A stretch of DNA of 38,666 bases from Oscillospiraceae bacterium (lineage in GTDB: Bacteria; Bacillota; Clostridia; Oscillospirales; UBA929), in assembly GCA_009782475.1 (NCBI GenBank), contig WRIZ01000005.1, positions 1-38,666 on the forward strand. The letters run 5' to 3'. The position numbers were made by a program, and so were the translations under genes. This document shows positions 25,471-34,410 of the stretch, in pieces (position 1 is the first letter of the stretch; every line of letters starts with the position of its first letter). The notes below the pieces were generated by a model. It saw nothing but the letters and a program-made list of their open reading frames with translations, did no database searches and had not been told where the DNA came from.

Positions 25471-27888
25471 TTACCCTAACGGTACATTCCAAATATTGAG
25501 GGCATATTCGGCGATGGAACGGTCGGCCGCGAAGAATCCGGCTTTGGCTATATTGACCAGGGAACGCCGATTCCATCCCTCCGCGTCGCGGTAAGCGGCT
25601 TCGGCCTCTTTTTGGCAGACGCAGTAGGCGTCGAAGTCGGCCATCAGGAAATAGGGGTCGGGCCCTTCATACCCTCCGATCAGGAGCGAGTTTACAATGT
25701 CGGAGTAATCCACGCCGTCGCTCAATCCGTTTGAGAGCATATCCAACACCCGGCGGAGCTCGGGGTTTTTCGCCACATAGGGCAGCGGGGAATACCCCTC
25801 GCGGCGCATTTGATCGACTTCCTCCGCCAAAAGCCCGAAGATGAAGACGTTTTCAGGGCCGACAAGCTCGGCGATCTCAACGTTCGCGCCGTCCATCGTC
25901 CCGACGGTCAAGGCTCCGTTGATCATAAACTTCATGTTCCCGGTGCCCGACGCCTCTTTGCCCGCTGTGGAAATCTGCTCGCTCACTTCACTGGCCGGCA
26001 TCAGCCGTTCGGCCAATGAAACGCTGTAGTTTTCCAAAAAGACGACGGCCAGTTTGCTTTTCATGACCGGGTCGGCGGCGATGTGGGCGGAAATGCTGTG
26101 GAAAAGGCGGATGATGCGTTTGGCCACATAATACCCGGGGGCGGCTTTGGCTCCGAAGATGAATGTCCTCGGCAAAAAATCGGCTTTCGGATTGTCTTTG
26201 AGCTGATTGTACAGATAGAGGATATGCAGGGCGTTCAGGAGCTGACGTTTGTATTCGTGCATCCGTTTGACCTGCACGTCAAAAACGCTGGCCGGGTCTA
26301 TCTTGATGCCGCGCGTCTTTTGCAGGAAGGCGGCAAAGTCTGTTTTGTTGTCCTGTTTGATCGTTCCCAGCCGTTTGAGCAGGTCTGTGTTCCCGGTCTG
26401 CTTGGCCAGCAGCTCCATCTTTGCGGGCTGGGAGAGGTAGCTCTCGTCCCCGGTCACATCGCAGATAAAAGAATGCAGCCGGGGATTGATCTGCGCCAGC
26501 CAGCGGCGGTGATCGACTCCGTTGGTGACATTGTGGAACTTGTTCGGCCATAAAGAAGCTTGATGCTTAAATAAATCATTCTTGATGATGTTGGAGTGGA
26601 GCGCGCTGACGCCGTTGATGGCGAAACAGGCGTAAACGCAGAGGTTGGCCATATGCACCTGATTGTCCCAAATGATGGCCGACTGCGAAACCCGCGCCTC
26701 GTCGTGGTAGGCTTCCCAATACATTTGCAGGCTGCGCCGGTTGATTTCACAGAGGATCATCCAAATGCGCGGGAGGAGCATTTCAATGAGATTGTTCGGC
26801 CACACCTCCAACGCTTCGGCCAGGATGGTATGGTTGGTATACGCGACGCAGTTTTGAACGATCTGCCAGGCGCGATCCCAGCTCATCCCTTCCTCGTCCA
26901 TAAAAATGCGCATCAGCTCGGGGATGATGAGGGTGGGGTGGGTGTCGTTGATCTGGATGACATTCCAGCGGTGGAAATTCTGAAGGTTCCCGTGTTTGCG
27001 CTTATGCCGCCGCACAATGCTTTGGGCGGTGGCCGAAACGAAGAAGTATTGCTGGCGCAGGCGGAGCATCTTGCCTTCTAGGTGGTTGTCGTTGGGATAG
27101 AGCACTTTGTTGATGACGCCCGCCATCGCTTCCCGCTCGATGGCTTTCATATAATGGCCTTCTGAAAATTGACCCATGTCGATGGCGTCGTCGGGAGGGC
27201 TTTTGGCCTGCCACAGGCGGAGTTTGTTGGTCTCTTCGCGGCCATATCCGTTGACGGCCATGTCAAGCGGTACGGCCAGCACCTTCACATCGCCGTCAAC
27301 CGACACGTGCGTCCGTCCGTTTTCGTCGCGGCAGCTCACATTGCCGCCGAACGACACCTTTACCGCGTCGTCGGCACGGGTCGAGAGCCATACCGACCCT
27401 TTGTCAAACCACGGGTCGGGCTGTTCGACCTGTTCGCCGTCGAGAATACGCTGCACAAAGATGCCGAATTGATAACAGAGGGAATACCCGGTCGCGCGGA
27501 CGCCCAGCGACGTCATGGCTTCCAAATAACAGGCGGCCAAACGCCCCAAACCGCCGTTGCCCAGTCCGGCGTCCGGCTCTTCCTCGGCAATGTCGCTCAA
27601 ATTCAGGTTTAACAGGGTGAGGGCTTTTTCCAGCGGCTCCAAACAGCCAAGATTGAAGGAGTTTTTCATCAGGCTGCGCCCCATCAAAAACTCCAGTGAG
27701 AGGTAATGCACCTCGCGCTTATCGTCGGGTTTTGCCGCCGGTTGGCTCACCTCTCCCATCAGATCGAAAATCGCCATGGCGCAGGCGCGGAAACGCAATT
27801 CGGGGGAGGCTGTTTCCGGCGTCCTGCCAAAGTTGCGCTGCAAACGGCTTCGTATATTTTGCGCGAGCTCTTCAGGCGTATAGCCCAT
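25471..27888 (-). CDS. glgP: Glycogen/maltodextrin phosphorylase
   Basis: A phosphorylase of about 805 residues that releases glucose-1-phosphate from alpha-1,4-glucans using pyridoxal phosphate. Family motifs include YLSLEFLMGRSL, GLGNGGLGRLAACYLEAM, NDTHPTL, VKRMHEYKRQLLN and EASGTGNMKFMINGALTVGT, whose lysine (about K653) carries the cofactor. The frame also has an ATG at 27897, but the one at 27888 (MGYTPEEL) has AAAAGGG 9 nt upstream and is preferred. A strong hairpin separates it from glgA, so it may be expressed at a different level from the synthesis genes. Confidence 0.95.
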   Translation of the reverse strand: MGYTPEELAQNIRSRLQRNFGRTPETASPELRFRACAMAIFDLMGEVSQPAAKPDDKREVHYLSLEFLMGRSLMKNSFNLGCLEPLEKALTLLNLNLSDIAEEEPDAGLGNGGLGRLAACYLEAMTSLGVRATGYSLCYQFGIFVQRILDGEQVEQPDPWFDKGSVWLSTRADDAVKVSFGGNVSCRDENGRTHVSVDGDVKVLAVPLDMAVNGYGREETNKLRLWQAKSPPDDAIDMGQFSEGHYMKAIEREAMAGVINKVLYPNDNHLEGKMLRLRQQYFFVSATAQSIVRRHKRKHGNLQNFHRWNVIQINDTHPTLIIPELMRIFMDEEGMSWDRAWQIVQNCVAYTNHTILAEALEVWPNNLIEMLLPRIWMILCEINRRSLQMYWEAYHDEARVSQSAIIWDNQVHMANLCVYACFAINGVSALHSNIIKNDLFKHQASLWPNKFHNVTNGVDHRRWLAQINPRLHSFICDVTGDESYLSQPAKMELLAKQTGNTDLLKRLGTIKQDNKTDFAAFLQKTRGIKIDPASVFDVQVKRMHEYKRQLLNALHILYLYNQLKDNPKADFLPRTFIFGAKAAPGYYVAKRIIRLFHSISAHIAADPVMKSKLAVVFLENYSVSLAERLMPASEVSEQISTAGKEASGTGNMKFMINGALTVGTMDGANVEIAELVGPENVFIFGLLAEEVDQMRREGYSPLPYVAKNPELRRVLDMLSNGLSDGVDYSDIVNSLLIGGYEGPDPYFLMADFDAYCVCQKEAEAAYRDAEGWNRRSLVNIAKAGFFAADRSIAEYALNIWNVPLG

Positions 27889-27913
27889 CTTTCCCATCCC
27901 TTTTCTCTATCAG

Positions 27914-27942
27914 TGCCGCGCCAAGCTGCGCTTGGCGCGGCA
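27914..27942. other. Strong hairpin in the glgA-glgP spacer
   Basis: A perfect 12-bp GC-rich stem (TGCCGCGCCAAG / CTTGGCGCGGCA) with a 5-nt loop lies in the 60-70 bp between glgA and glgP. Neither strand has a T-run after it. It is therefore more likely an RNA-processing or stability element, or a leaky attenuator, than a full terminator. Confidence 0.65.
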
Positions 27943-27959
27943 AACATCGTTTATTGAAT

Positions 27960-29396
27960 TTAGGTGCAGATTTCTTTATACAGCTTCTTATACGCTTTGG
28001 CCGACTCCGTCCAGCTGAAGTCTTTGGTCATGCCGCGCTTCATCAGGGCTTTCCAGCGTTTAGAATCGTTGTGGTAAAGCTCGACGGCGCGCTGTATGGC
28101 GTAGAGGAGATCGGCTTTGTCGTAGTTGGCGAAGGTAAAGCCCAGCCCCTCCCCGTTGTCGGGGTTATAGGGTTCCACCGTGTCTTTCAGCCCGCCCGTT
28201 TCGCGGACGATCGGAACCGTCCCGTAACGCATGGCGATCATCTGCGATAACCCGCACGGCTCGCTTTGGCTCGGCATCAGGAACATATCCCCACCAGCGT
28301 AAAGGGAGCCGGCCAGCGACGCGTTGAACAGGATAGAGGCCGACAGCCGCCCTTCGTAATTATGCTGCGCGGCGGAAAAAATATGCTCAAAATGCCAGTC
28401 TCCCCGCCCGAGGATGGCGAATTGGACGTCCATATCCATCATTTCATCCAAAGCCGCGCTGATCAGATCCATCCCCTTATGGCTTTCCAGCCTGCTCACC
28501 GAAACGATCAGCGGGACGTCGGGCCGCTGAGCCAAGCCGAGGAGCTTTTGCAGCTCGGCTTTACAGGCCGCCTTGCCCGCGGGTTTTTCCGCGGAATAGG
28601 TTTTGACGAGGTTTTCGTCGGCGGAAGGGTCAAACATTACCGTGTCGATCCCGTTGAGGATACCGCACAGTTTGTCTTGATTGGCGGCCAGGATGCCCTC
28701 CATGCCGTGGGCGTAATAGGCATATTGCAGTTCCTCGGCATAGGCGGGGCTGACGGTGGTCACCCGGTCGCTCAGTTCGATGGCTCCCTTCATCAGGTTG
28801 AGCCCGCCCATGTATTCAAGGGTGCCTCCGTCAAAGACAGTATGCGGCAGCCCGAGGACATTTTCCAAAATGTCGCGCGGAAAACGTCCTTGATACCCGA
28901 TGTTATGGATGGTGAAAACGGTGCGGATGGCGTCGATCGCCGGCACGCCGTCATACAAGCGGCGCATGTAAACGGGGATCAGCGCCGTTTGCCAATCGTT
29001 GCAGTGAACGACGTCGGGAATCCAGCCGTCAAACTCGGTGAGCAGGGCGGCCACGGCGCGGGAGAAGAAGGCGTAGCGTTCCCCGTCGTCGTAATGGCCG
29101 TAGATTTCGGCGCGTTTGAAGTAGAACTCATTGTCAACGAAATAATAGGTCACGCCGTCTTTTTTCAGTTCAAACAAGCCGCAGTAGAGGTTCCGCCAAG
29201 CCAGCGGCACATAGATGTATTTGACGAACTTCATCTGCGCCCGCCACTGATCGGCGATAGAGCCGTATAACGGCAGGATGACGCGCACCCCATAGCTGCT
29301 TCCGGCCATGGCCGCGGGCAATGCCCCGGCAACGTCCCCCAATCCGCCCACTTTGGCAAACGGGGCCGCTTCACTGGTTGCGAACAGGATTTTCAT
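27960..29396 (-). CDS. glgA: Glycogen synthase (ADP-glucose dependent)
   Basis: A 478-residue GT5 glycosyltransferase that adds glucose from ADP-glucose to growing alpha-1,4-glucan chains. The N-terminal KVGGL motif (residues 15-19, in PFAKVGGLGDVAGALP) binds ADP-glucose; HNIGYQG, NGIDTVMFDPS and MPSQSEPCGLSQMIAMRYG are the other conserved blocks, with the C-terminal nucleotide-binding E in SEPCGL. Length and motifs are standard for the bacterial family. It lies 15 bp after glgD and belongs to the glgBCDAP run. Confidence 0.96.
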   Translation of the reverse strand: MKILFATSEAAPFAKVGGLGDVAGALPAAMAGSSYGVRVILPLYGSIADQWRAQMKFVKYIYVPLAWRNLYCGLFELKKDGVTYYFVDNEFYFKRAEIYGHYDDGERYAFFSRAVAALLTEFDGWIPDVVHCNDWQTALIPVYMRRLYDGVPAIDAIRTVFTIHNIGYQGRFPRDILENVLGLPHTVFDGGTLEYMGGLNLMKGAIELSDRVTTVSPAYAEELQYAYYAHGMEGILAANQDKLCGILNGIDTVMFDPSADENLVKTYSAEKPAGKAACKAELQKLLGLAQRPDVPLIVSVSRLESHKGMDLISAALDEMMDMDVQFAILGRGDWHFEHIFSAAQHNYEGRLSASILFNASLAGSLYAGGDMFLMPSQSEPCGLSQMIAMRYGTVPIVRETGGLKDTVEPYNPDNGEGLGFTFANYDKADLLYAIQRAVELYHNDSKRWKALMKRGMTKDFSWTESAKAYKKLYKEICT

Positions 29397-29411
29397 AGTT
29401 CTCCGTCCTTT

Positions 29412-30527
29412 CTATACCACCGAACCTTTGGATATGGCGATCGGATATGATTCATGCCCCTTCAGGATGCGGCCTTTTGTTACCTCAACCTCTTTGTCTG
29501 TGATGGCGAAAGAGAGGTCGACGTCCTCGCGGATGACAGTGTCCTGCATCAGGATACAGTTGCTCAGCTTTGCCCCTTTTTCAACCGTGACCCCCCTGAA
29601 AACAATGCAGTCCTCCAGCTCCCCTTTGATGATGCAGCCGTCGGCCACAACACTGCGCTTGACATGGCTCTCGGGCGCGTAATAGGTGGACGCTTCGTCC
29701 CGCAGTTTTGTCTTAATGGGACGTTTTCGGTTAAAGAGGTCTTTGCGCACATCCGGTTTCAGCAACGCCATTGTTTGCTTGAAATAGTCGGCGACCGACT
29801 GCGGGCGGGTGGAAAACCCTTTGTGGATATAGGCGGTCATATTGAGCTGCCCCTGCATCCGCTGGAGAACGTCGCGGGTAAAGATGACCCCGTTGTGTTT
29901 GGCACTGTCGGCCAGCAATTTTTCCAAGAGCTTTTTCGATAAGATATACACCCCGATGCAGGGATATGCCTTTTCATCCAGCCCGCTGAGCAGAACCTCT
30001 CTCACACGGTTTTGCAAGCCGAGACGGAGGTAGGTGCCTCCTTCAACCCCTGATTCATGGCCGAGGCAAACGCAAGTGATGTCGGCTCCTGACTCTATAT
30101 GACTCTCAAAAATCTCTTCCAAGGGGAGGTTGACGATCAAGTCGCCGTCGGCCAAAACAATGTATTCCTGGCGGATGTGCTCCATATAACTCGTGATGGC
30201 GTAAAGAGCCTCAAGATTCCCCCGGTAGGTGGACAGTTCGCGCCGTGTGCCCGCGTAAGCGAACGGGGGAAGCAGCCGCAAGCCGCCCCGCTTGCGGGCG
30301 AGATCCCAGTCCTTGCCCGAACCGAGGTGGTCGAGCAGGGATTGGTAGTTTTCGCGCATGATGACCCCGATGTCGGTGATCCCGGCATTGACCATGTTGC
30401 TGAGCATAAAGTCGATGACGCGGTACCGCGACCCAAACGGCATGGAGGAAGCGGTGCGGTGCTCGGTCAGCTCCTTGAGCCGGACATTGGAGGAATACGC
30501 AAACAGGATCCCGTGCATATTTTTCAT
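29412..30527 (-). CDS. glgD: Glucose-1-phosphate adenylyltransferase subunit GlgD
   Basis: A 371-residue relative of GlgC with the same nucleotidyltransferase plus left-handed beta-helix layout. The pyrophosphorylase loop that reads GGQGSRL in GlgC is FAYSSNVRL here, so the catalytic site is degenerate. In Firmicutes, GlgD works as a partner subunit that tunes the activity of GlgC. The conserved RYRVIDFMLSNMVNAGI and SGKDWDLARKRGG segments confirm the family. It follows glgC with a 12-bp spacer. Confidence 0.94.
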   Translation of the reverse strand: MKNMHGILFAYSSNVRLKELTEHRTASSMPFGSRYRVIDFMLSNMVNAGITDIGVIMRENYQSLLDHLGSGKDWDLARKRGGLRLLPPFAYAGTRRELSTYRGNLEALYAITSYMEHIRQEYIVLADGDLIVNLPLEEIFESHIESGADITCVCLGHESGVEGGTYLRLGLQNRVREVLLSGLDEKAYPCIGVYILSKKLLEKLLADSAKHNGVIFTRDVLQRMQGQLNMTAYIHKGFSTRPQSVADYFKQTMALLKPDVRKDLFNRKRPIKTKLRDEASTYYAPESHVKRSVVADGCIIKGELEDCIVFRGVTVEKGAKLSNCILMQDTVIREDVDLSFAITDKEVEVTKGRILKGHESYPIAISKGSVV

Positions 30528-30539
30528 ATCCGCACCCCC

Positions 30540-31739
30540 TTACAGTAAATCGTCATCGGTCATTTCCCGCGCGCCGACCACTTTGCCCGGGCCGATGGTG
30601 ACGCCCGACGCGACGACCGCGACACCCCATTCGTCGGGGTTTTTTGTAAAAACTTCCGGCGGCGCGCCGACTTTGGCTCCCGACTTGATGACCGCGTTTT
30701 CCGCGATGATGGCATATTTGACCATGGCACCCCGTTCGATAACGGCTCCCGGCATGACGATGGAATACTCCACATAAGCCCCCTGCTCGACCGTCACGTC
30801 ATTGAAAAGAACCGAATTGAAAACCCCGCCGTAGACCTCGCACCCTTCGGTGACAAGGCTGTGGGAAACGGTGGCGTTGTCTCCGATATAATGCGGCGGC
30901 GATGTGGGGGTTTTGGCGTAAATCCGCCAAGCCGGGCTGGAGAGGTCGATCTTCTCCCCGCTCAGCATATCCATATTGGCTTCCCACAAACTTTCGATGG
31001 TGCCGACGTCTCGCCAGTAGCCCGAGAAACGGTAGGCGGCCATTTTTTCGCCGCCCTTCAGCATCGACGTCATGATGTTGGCACCGAAATCGTTCTTGCT
31101 CTTGGGGTTTGCCTCATCCTCAATGAGGTATTTTTTGAGTTTTTCCCATGTGAACACATAAATGCCCATTGAGGCCAGCGTGCTTTTGGGATGTGCCGGT
31201 TTTTCCTCAAAATCGACGATCACGTCGTTCTCGTCCACCGTCATGATCCCCATCCGCGTGGCTTCGTCTTGCGATACTTCAATGACCGGAATGGTGCAGC
31301 CGGCCTGTGTTTTCTTGTGCTGCTCCAGCATTTTGGCGTAATCCATCTTATAGATGTGGTCGCCCCCGAGAACAAGGACGTATTCGGGCGAATATTCCTC
31401 AATGAACGCCATGTTCTGATACACGGCGTTGGCACTGCCTTTATACCAAGTGCCTTCTTTGCCCTTGATATACGGAGGCAGGATGTGAACGCCGCCGTCC
31501 AAGCGGTCGAGATCCCACGGCTGACCCGAGCCGATGTAGGCGTTGAGTTCATGCGGCTGATATTGCGTCAGAACGCCGACGGTATCGATGCCCGAATTGG
31601 CGCAGTTGGAGAGGGGGAAGTCGATCAGCCGGAACTTACCTCCAAACGGAATGGCGGGTTTGGCCACATGGGCGGTCAGGACATAGAGGCGGCTGCCTTG
31701 CCCCCCCGCCAGCAGCATGGCGACGCATTCTTTTTTCAT
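30540..31739 (-). CDS. glgC: Glucose-1-phosphate adenylyltransferase catalytic subunit
   Basis: A 399-residue enzyme making ADP-glucose from ATP and glucose-1-phosphate, the committed step of glycogen synthesis. It has the intact nucleotide loop [16 protein letters not shown], the substrate segments [20 protein letters not shown] and [24 protein letters not shown] with the metal-binding Asp, and IVDFEEKP. The C-terminal left-handed beta-helix shows hexapeptide repeats ([21 protein letters not shown]). It is encoded 4 bp after glgB. Confidence 0.96.
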   Translation of the reverse strand: MKKECVAMLLAGGQGSRLYVLTAHVAKPAIPFGGKFRLIDFPLSNCANSGIDTVGVLTQYQPHELNAYIGSGQPWDLDRLDGGVHILPPYIKGKEGTWYKGSANAVYQNMAFIEEYSPEYVLVLGGDHIYKMDYAKMLEQHKKTQAGCTIPVIEVSQDEATRMGIMTVDENDVIVDFEEKPAHPKSTLASMGIYVFTWEKLKKYLIEDEANPKSKNDFGANIMTSMLKGGEKMAAYRFSGYWRDVGTIESLWEANMDMLSGEKIDLSSPAWRIYAKTPTSPPHYIGDNATVSHSLVTEGCEVYGGVFNSVLFNDVTVEQGAYVEYSIVMPGAVIERGAMVKYAIIAENAVIKSGAKVGAPPEVFTKNPDEWGVAVVASGVTIGPGKVVGAREMTDDDLL

Positions 31740-31743
31740 TCAC

Positions 31744-33621
31744 TCACGCCTTCTTTAAGAAGATCGCCCCATACGGCGGCAAGGTAAGCTGCGCCGACCA
31801 TTGCGAACCGCCGCACGGCACGTTTTCGGCGGTCAGCGAACCGTTGACATACCCCAAACCGCCGAAACGGTCTTCATTGGTGTTCATGACTTCCTGATAG
31901 ACGCCCGCGCCGGGCAGCGGCTGGCGGTAACCCTCCCGGTTGACCGGGGAGAAGTTGAACATGCAGACGATCAGCCCGCCTTCGGCATCTTTGCGCAGGA
32001 AGGAAAGGGTGTTCCCTTGATAATCCCCCGGCGTGACCCACTCAAACCCGTCCCATGAGTCCTCGATCTCCCACAGGCAGCGATTTTGCAGGTAAAACAT
32101 ATTGAGCGTTTTGACATATTCTTTGAACTTTTGGTGCATTTCGTAGTCCAGCAGGTGCCAGTCGAGGCTTTGCCCAAAATTCCATTCGATAAACTGGGCA
32201 AACTCAATGCCCATGAAGGTCATCTTCTTGCCCGGATGAGCCATCATATAGGCAAGATAAGTCCTTGTTCCGGCGAATTTGTCCTCATAATACCCCGGCA
32301 TCTTTTCGATGACGGAGCATTTGCCGTGCACCACTTCGTCATGAGAGAGGGGCAGGACAAAATTCTCGCTGAAGGCATACATCATTGAGAAGGTCATCTT
32401 GTCATGGTTATACTGCCGGAAGATGGGGTCGAGCTTGACGTAGGCGAGAGTGTCGTTCATCCAGCCCATGTTCCATTTGAAATTGAAGCCGAGACCGCCC
32501 ATGTAGGCCGGTTTTGTGACCATCGGCCAGGCCGTGGATTCCTCGGCGATCATCAGGGCGTGCGGGAAGGTCTCAAAAACCCTCACGTTGGTTTTGCGGA
32601 GGAACTCCAGTGCTTCAATGTTTTCGCGGCCTCCGTAAATGTTGCGCGGCCCCGCGCCCCGTTTGCCGTAATCAAGATAGAGCATACTGGCCACAGCGTC
32701 TACGCGCAGGCCGTCGGCGTGGAAAATGTCCAGCCAAAAGAAGGCGGAGGACATCAAAAACGAGACGGTTTCGTTGCGCCCGTAATCGAAGATGCGGGTG
32801 CCCCAGTCGGGGTGCTCCCGCCGTTCGGGGTCGGCGTATTCATAACAGCATCCGCCGTCGAAATCGATCAGACCGTGCCCGTCTTTGGGAAAATGCGCCG
32901 GAACCCAGTCGAGGATGACGCCCACGCCCGACTGGTGGCATAAGTCGATCAGCTGCATCAGGTCTTTGGGTGTGCCGTAACGGCTGGTGGCGGCGAAATA
33001 GCCTGTGACCTGATACCCCCACGAATCGTCAAGGGGATGCTCCATCACCGGCATCAGCTCGATATGGGTATACCCCATCTCCTTGACATACGGGACGAGG
33101 CGTTCGGCGATCTCCACATAGCTCAGGACGCGGTTGTCTTCCCCGCGCTGCCATGACCCTAGGTGGAGCTCATAGACATTCATCGGGCGGCCGTACGGAG
33201 CCTGACGAACGGCCAGCCAGCCTTCGTCTCCCCACACATAGCCTGAGAGATCGTAGACCTTGGAAGCCGTTTTGGGGCGTACTTCGGCATGGAAGGCATA
33301 GGGGTCGCTTTTTTCGCGCGTTTTGCCGTCGCGCCCTTTGACGGCGTATTTATACGAATCGTATTCTTTCAGCCCGGCGGCAAACCCTTCCCAAACCCCA
33401 ACCGAGACCTTTGTCATCGGGGTCTTGCCGCACGTCCATTCGTTGAAGTCGCCGATTACCGAGACAGCTTCGGCGTCGGGTGCCCAAACGCGGAAAACCA
33501 CGCCTTTTTTGCCGCCCCGCGTCTCAAAATGCGCGCCCATCATTTCATAGGCGCGGCAGTCATTGCCTTGATGGAATAAGTAGAGATGGTTATCTACATC
33601 GGTTGCTTTGCCTTTTGACAT
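31744..33621 (-). CDS. glgB: 1,4-alpha-glucan branching enzyme
   Basis: A 625-residue GH13 branching enzyme that introduces alpha-1,6 branches into glycogen. The N-terminal CBM48 domain contains VVFRVWAPDAEAVSVIGDFN. The barrel carries the GH13 regions: DWVPAHFPKDG, GLRVDAVASML (nucleophile about D308), MIAEEST (acid/base about E360) and PLSHDEVVHGK. The C-terminal beta domain ends at GAIFLKKA. The protein is slightly shorter at the N-terminus than the 730-residue enteric form, as in most Firmicutes. It starts 11 bp after pduL. Confidence 0.96.
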   Translation of the reverse strand: MSKGKATDVDNHLYLFHQGNDCRAYEMMGAHFETRGGKKGVVFRVWAPDAEAVSVIGDFNEWTCGKTPMTKVSVGVWEGFAAGLKEYDSYKYAVKGRDGKTREKSDPYAFHAEVRPKTASKVYDLSGYVWGDEGWLAVRQAPYGRPMNVYELHLGSWQRGEDNRVLSYVEIAERLVPYVKEMGYTHIELMPVMEHPLDDSWGYQVTGYFAATSRYGTPKDLMQLIDLCHQSGVGVILDWVPAHFPKDGHGLIDFDGGCCYEYADPERREHPDWGTRIFDYGRNETVSFLMSSAFFWLDIFHADGLRVDAVASMLYLDYGKRGAGPRNIYGGRENIEALEFLRKTNVRVFETFPHALMIAEESTAWPMVTKPAYMGGLGFNFKWNMGWMNDTLAYVKLDPIFRQYNHDKMTFSMMYAFSENFVLPLSHDEVVHGKCSVIEKMPGYYEDKFAGTRTYLAYMMAHPGKKMTFMGIEFAQFIEWNFGQSLDWHLLDYEMHQKFKEYVKTLNMFYLQNRCLWEIEDSWDGFEWVTPGDYQGNTLSFLRKDAEGGLIVCMFNFSPVNREGYRQPLPGAGVYQEVMNTNEDRFGGLGYVNGSLTAENVPCGGSQWSAQLTLPPYGAIFLKKA

Positions 33622-33632
33622 GGGATCACTCC

Positions 33633-34196
33633 CTATACAATTTCTCCGTAAACCTCGCCCGATAAACCCGCGGCGTTCATTTCATCGTAGTCAAGATGGA
33701 CTTCTGTAAAGAAGTTCTCCGAGACGCGCACCGACACTTCTCCAAAGACCACGGCGCGTTCGCCCCCGACTTTGACTTCGACGGTGTCGCGCCCGGTAAT
33801 GCCCAGCTTTTCGGCGTCGGCCGGGGTGACATGCAGATGGCGTTTGGCGACGACACACCCTTCGGTGAGGTCAACCGCGCCCGCCGGCCCTTCCAAACGG
33901 ATGGGAGCCGAATCGGCGACGTCGCCGCTCAGCCGCACCGGGGCGGTCACGCCCAAAACGCGGGCGTCGGTCAGGGATATTTCGGCCTGGGTGGCTTTGC
34001 GTTCGGGCCCGAGTACGCTCACCCGCTCGATTTTTCCGCGCGGGCCGGACAAGGTGACCTTTTCATCGGTCAAAAACTCGCCGGGTTGCAGTAAATCGCG
34101 CTTCTTTGTAAGCTGAAACCCTTTGCCGAACAGGGTTTCCACGTCCTCGCGCTTCAGATGCACATGGCGTGCCGAGCCTTCGATGAGTACAGACAT
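33633..34196 (-). CDS. pduL: Phosphate propanoyltransferase/phosphotransacetylase, PduL family
   Basis: A 187-residue PduL-type phosphotransacylase that interconverts acyl-CoA and acyl phosphate. Two zinc-binding histidine motifs are visible: ARHVHL (H11, H13) and KRHLHV (about H120, H122). The N-terminal encapsulation peptide of microcompartment PduL forms is absent, and no shell-protein genes are nearby, so a free cytoplasmic role, probably acetyl phosphate formation, is likely. The ATG at 34196 is preferred over ATG 34214 because GGGGTGG lies just upstream of it. It is the first gene after the promoter of the glycogen operon. Confidence 0.9.
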   Translation of the reverse strand: MSVLIEGSARHVHLKREDVETLFGKGFQLTKKRDLLQPGEFLTDEKVTLSGPRGKIERVSVLGPERKATQAEISLTDARVLGVTAPVRLSGDVADSAPIRLEGPAGAVDLTEGCVVAKRHLHVTPADAEKLGITGRDTVEVKVGGERAVVFGEVSVRVSENFFTEVHLDYDEMNAAGLSGEVYGEIV

Positions 34197-34236
34197 AACG
34201 CCCACCCCAAACATTTTTATTGACTTGCCTCACCAT

Positions 34237-34265
34237 ATTCTAGCACATCCCGGAAAATTTTGCAA
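34237..34265 (-). promoter_or_regulatory. Promoter of the pduL-glg-metG operon
   Basis: On the minus strand TTGCAA (34260-34265), a 17-bp spacer and TAGAAT (34237-34242) match sigma-A promoters. The palindrome ACAAATTTGT (34265-34274) abuts the -35 box. This is the only clear promoter seen for the nine-gene unit. Confidence 0.7.
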
Positions 34266-34282
34266 CAAATTTGTGCTTCGGT

Positions 34283-34317
34283 TTCCGCGGAGGTTCATGA
34301 ACCTGTCCGCGCGGGAA
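34283..34317. promoter_or_regulatory. Palindrome between divergent promoters
   Basis: A perfect 14-bp palindrome AGGTTCATGAACCT (34291-34304) is flanked by further complementary blocks: TTTCC/GGGAAA outside and GCGGA/TCCGC inside. It lies between the divergent promoters at 34237-34265 and 34331-34358 with no T-run, which fits an operator better than a terminator. The binding protein is unknown. Confidence 0.5.
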
Positions 34318-34330
34318 AAATAGGTAATTG

Positions 34331-34358
34331 TTGCAATTATAGAAAATATAATTATAAT
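34331..34358 (+). promoter_or_regulatory. Promoter of the duplicated-domain lipoprotein gene
   Basis: TTGCAA (34331-34336), a 16-bp spacer and TATAAT (34353-34358) form a good sigma-A promoter in a very AT-rich stretch, 53 bp before the ATG at 34411. Confidence 0.7.
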
Positions 34359-34410
34359 AGTATTAAACTAAAGCAACCAAGCCAAGTCTATCCATAAAGG
34401 AGAGAGTAAC

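Noticed and set aside
28266-29270. A 334-codon plus-strand open frame
   Set aside because: It mirrors glgA; composition is typical of a shadow frame.
34283-34317. Hairpin as a terminator between the divergent genes
   Set aside because: Neither strand has a T-run after the stem and no transcript is expected to reach it; an operator is more plausible.
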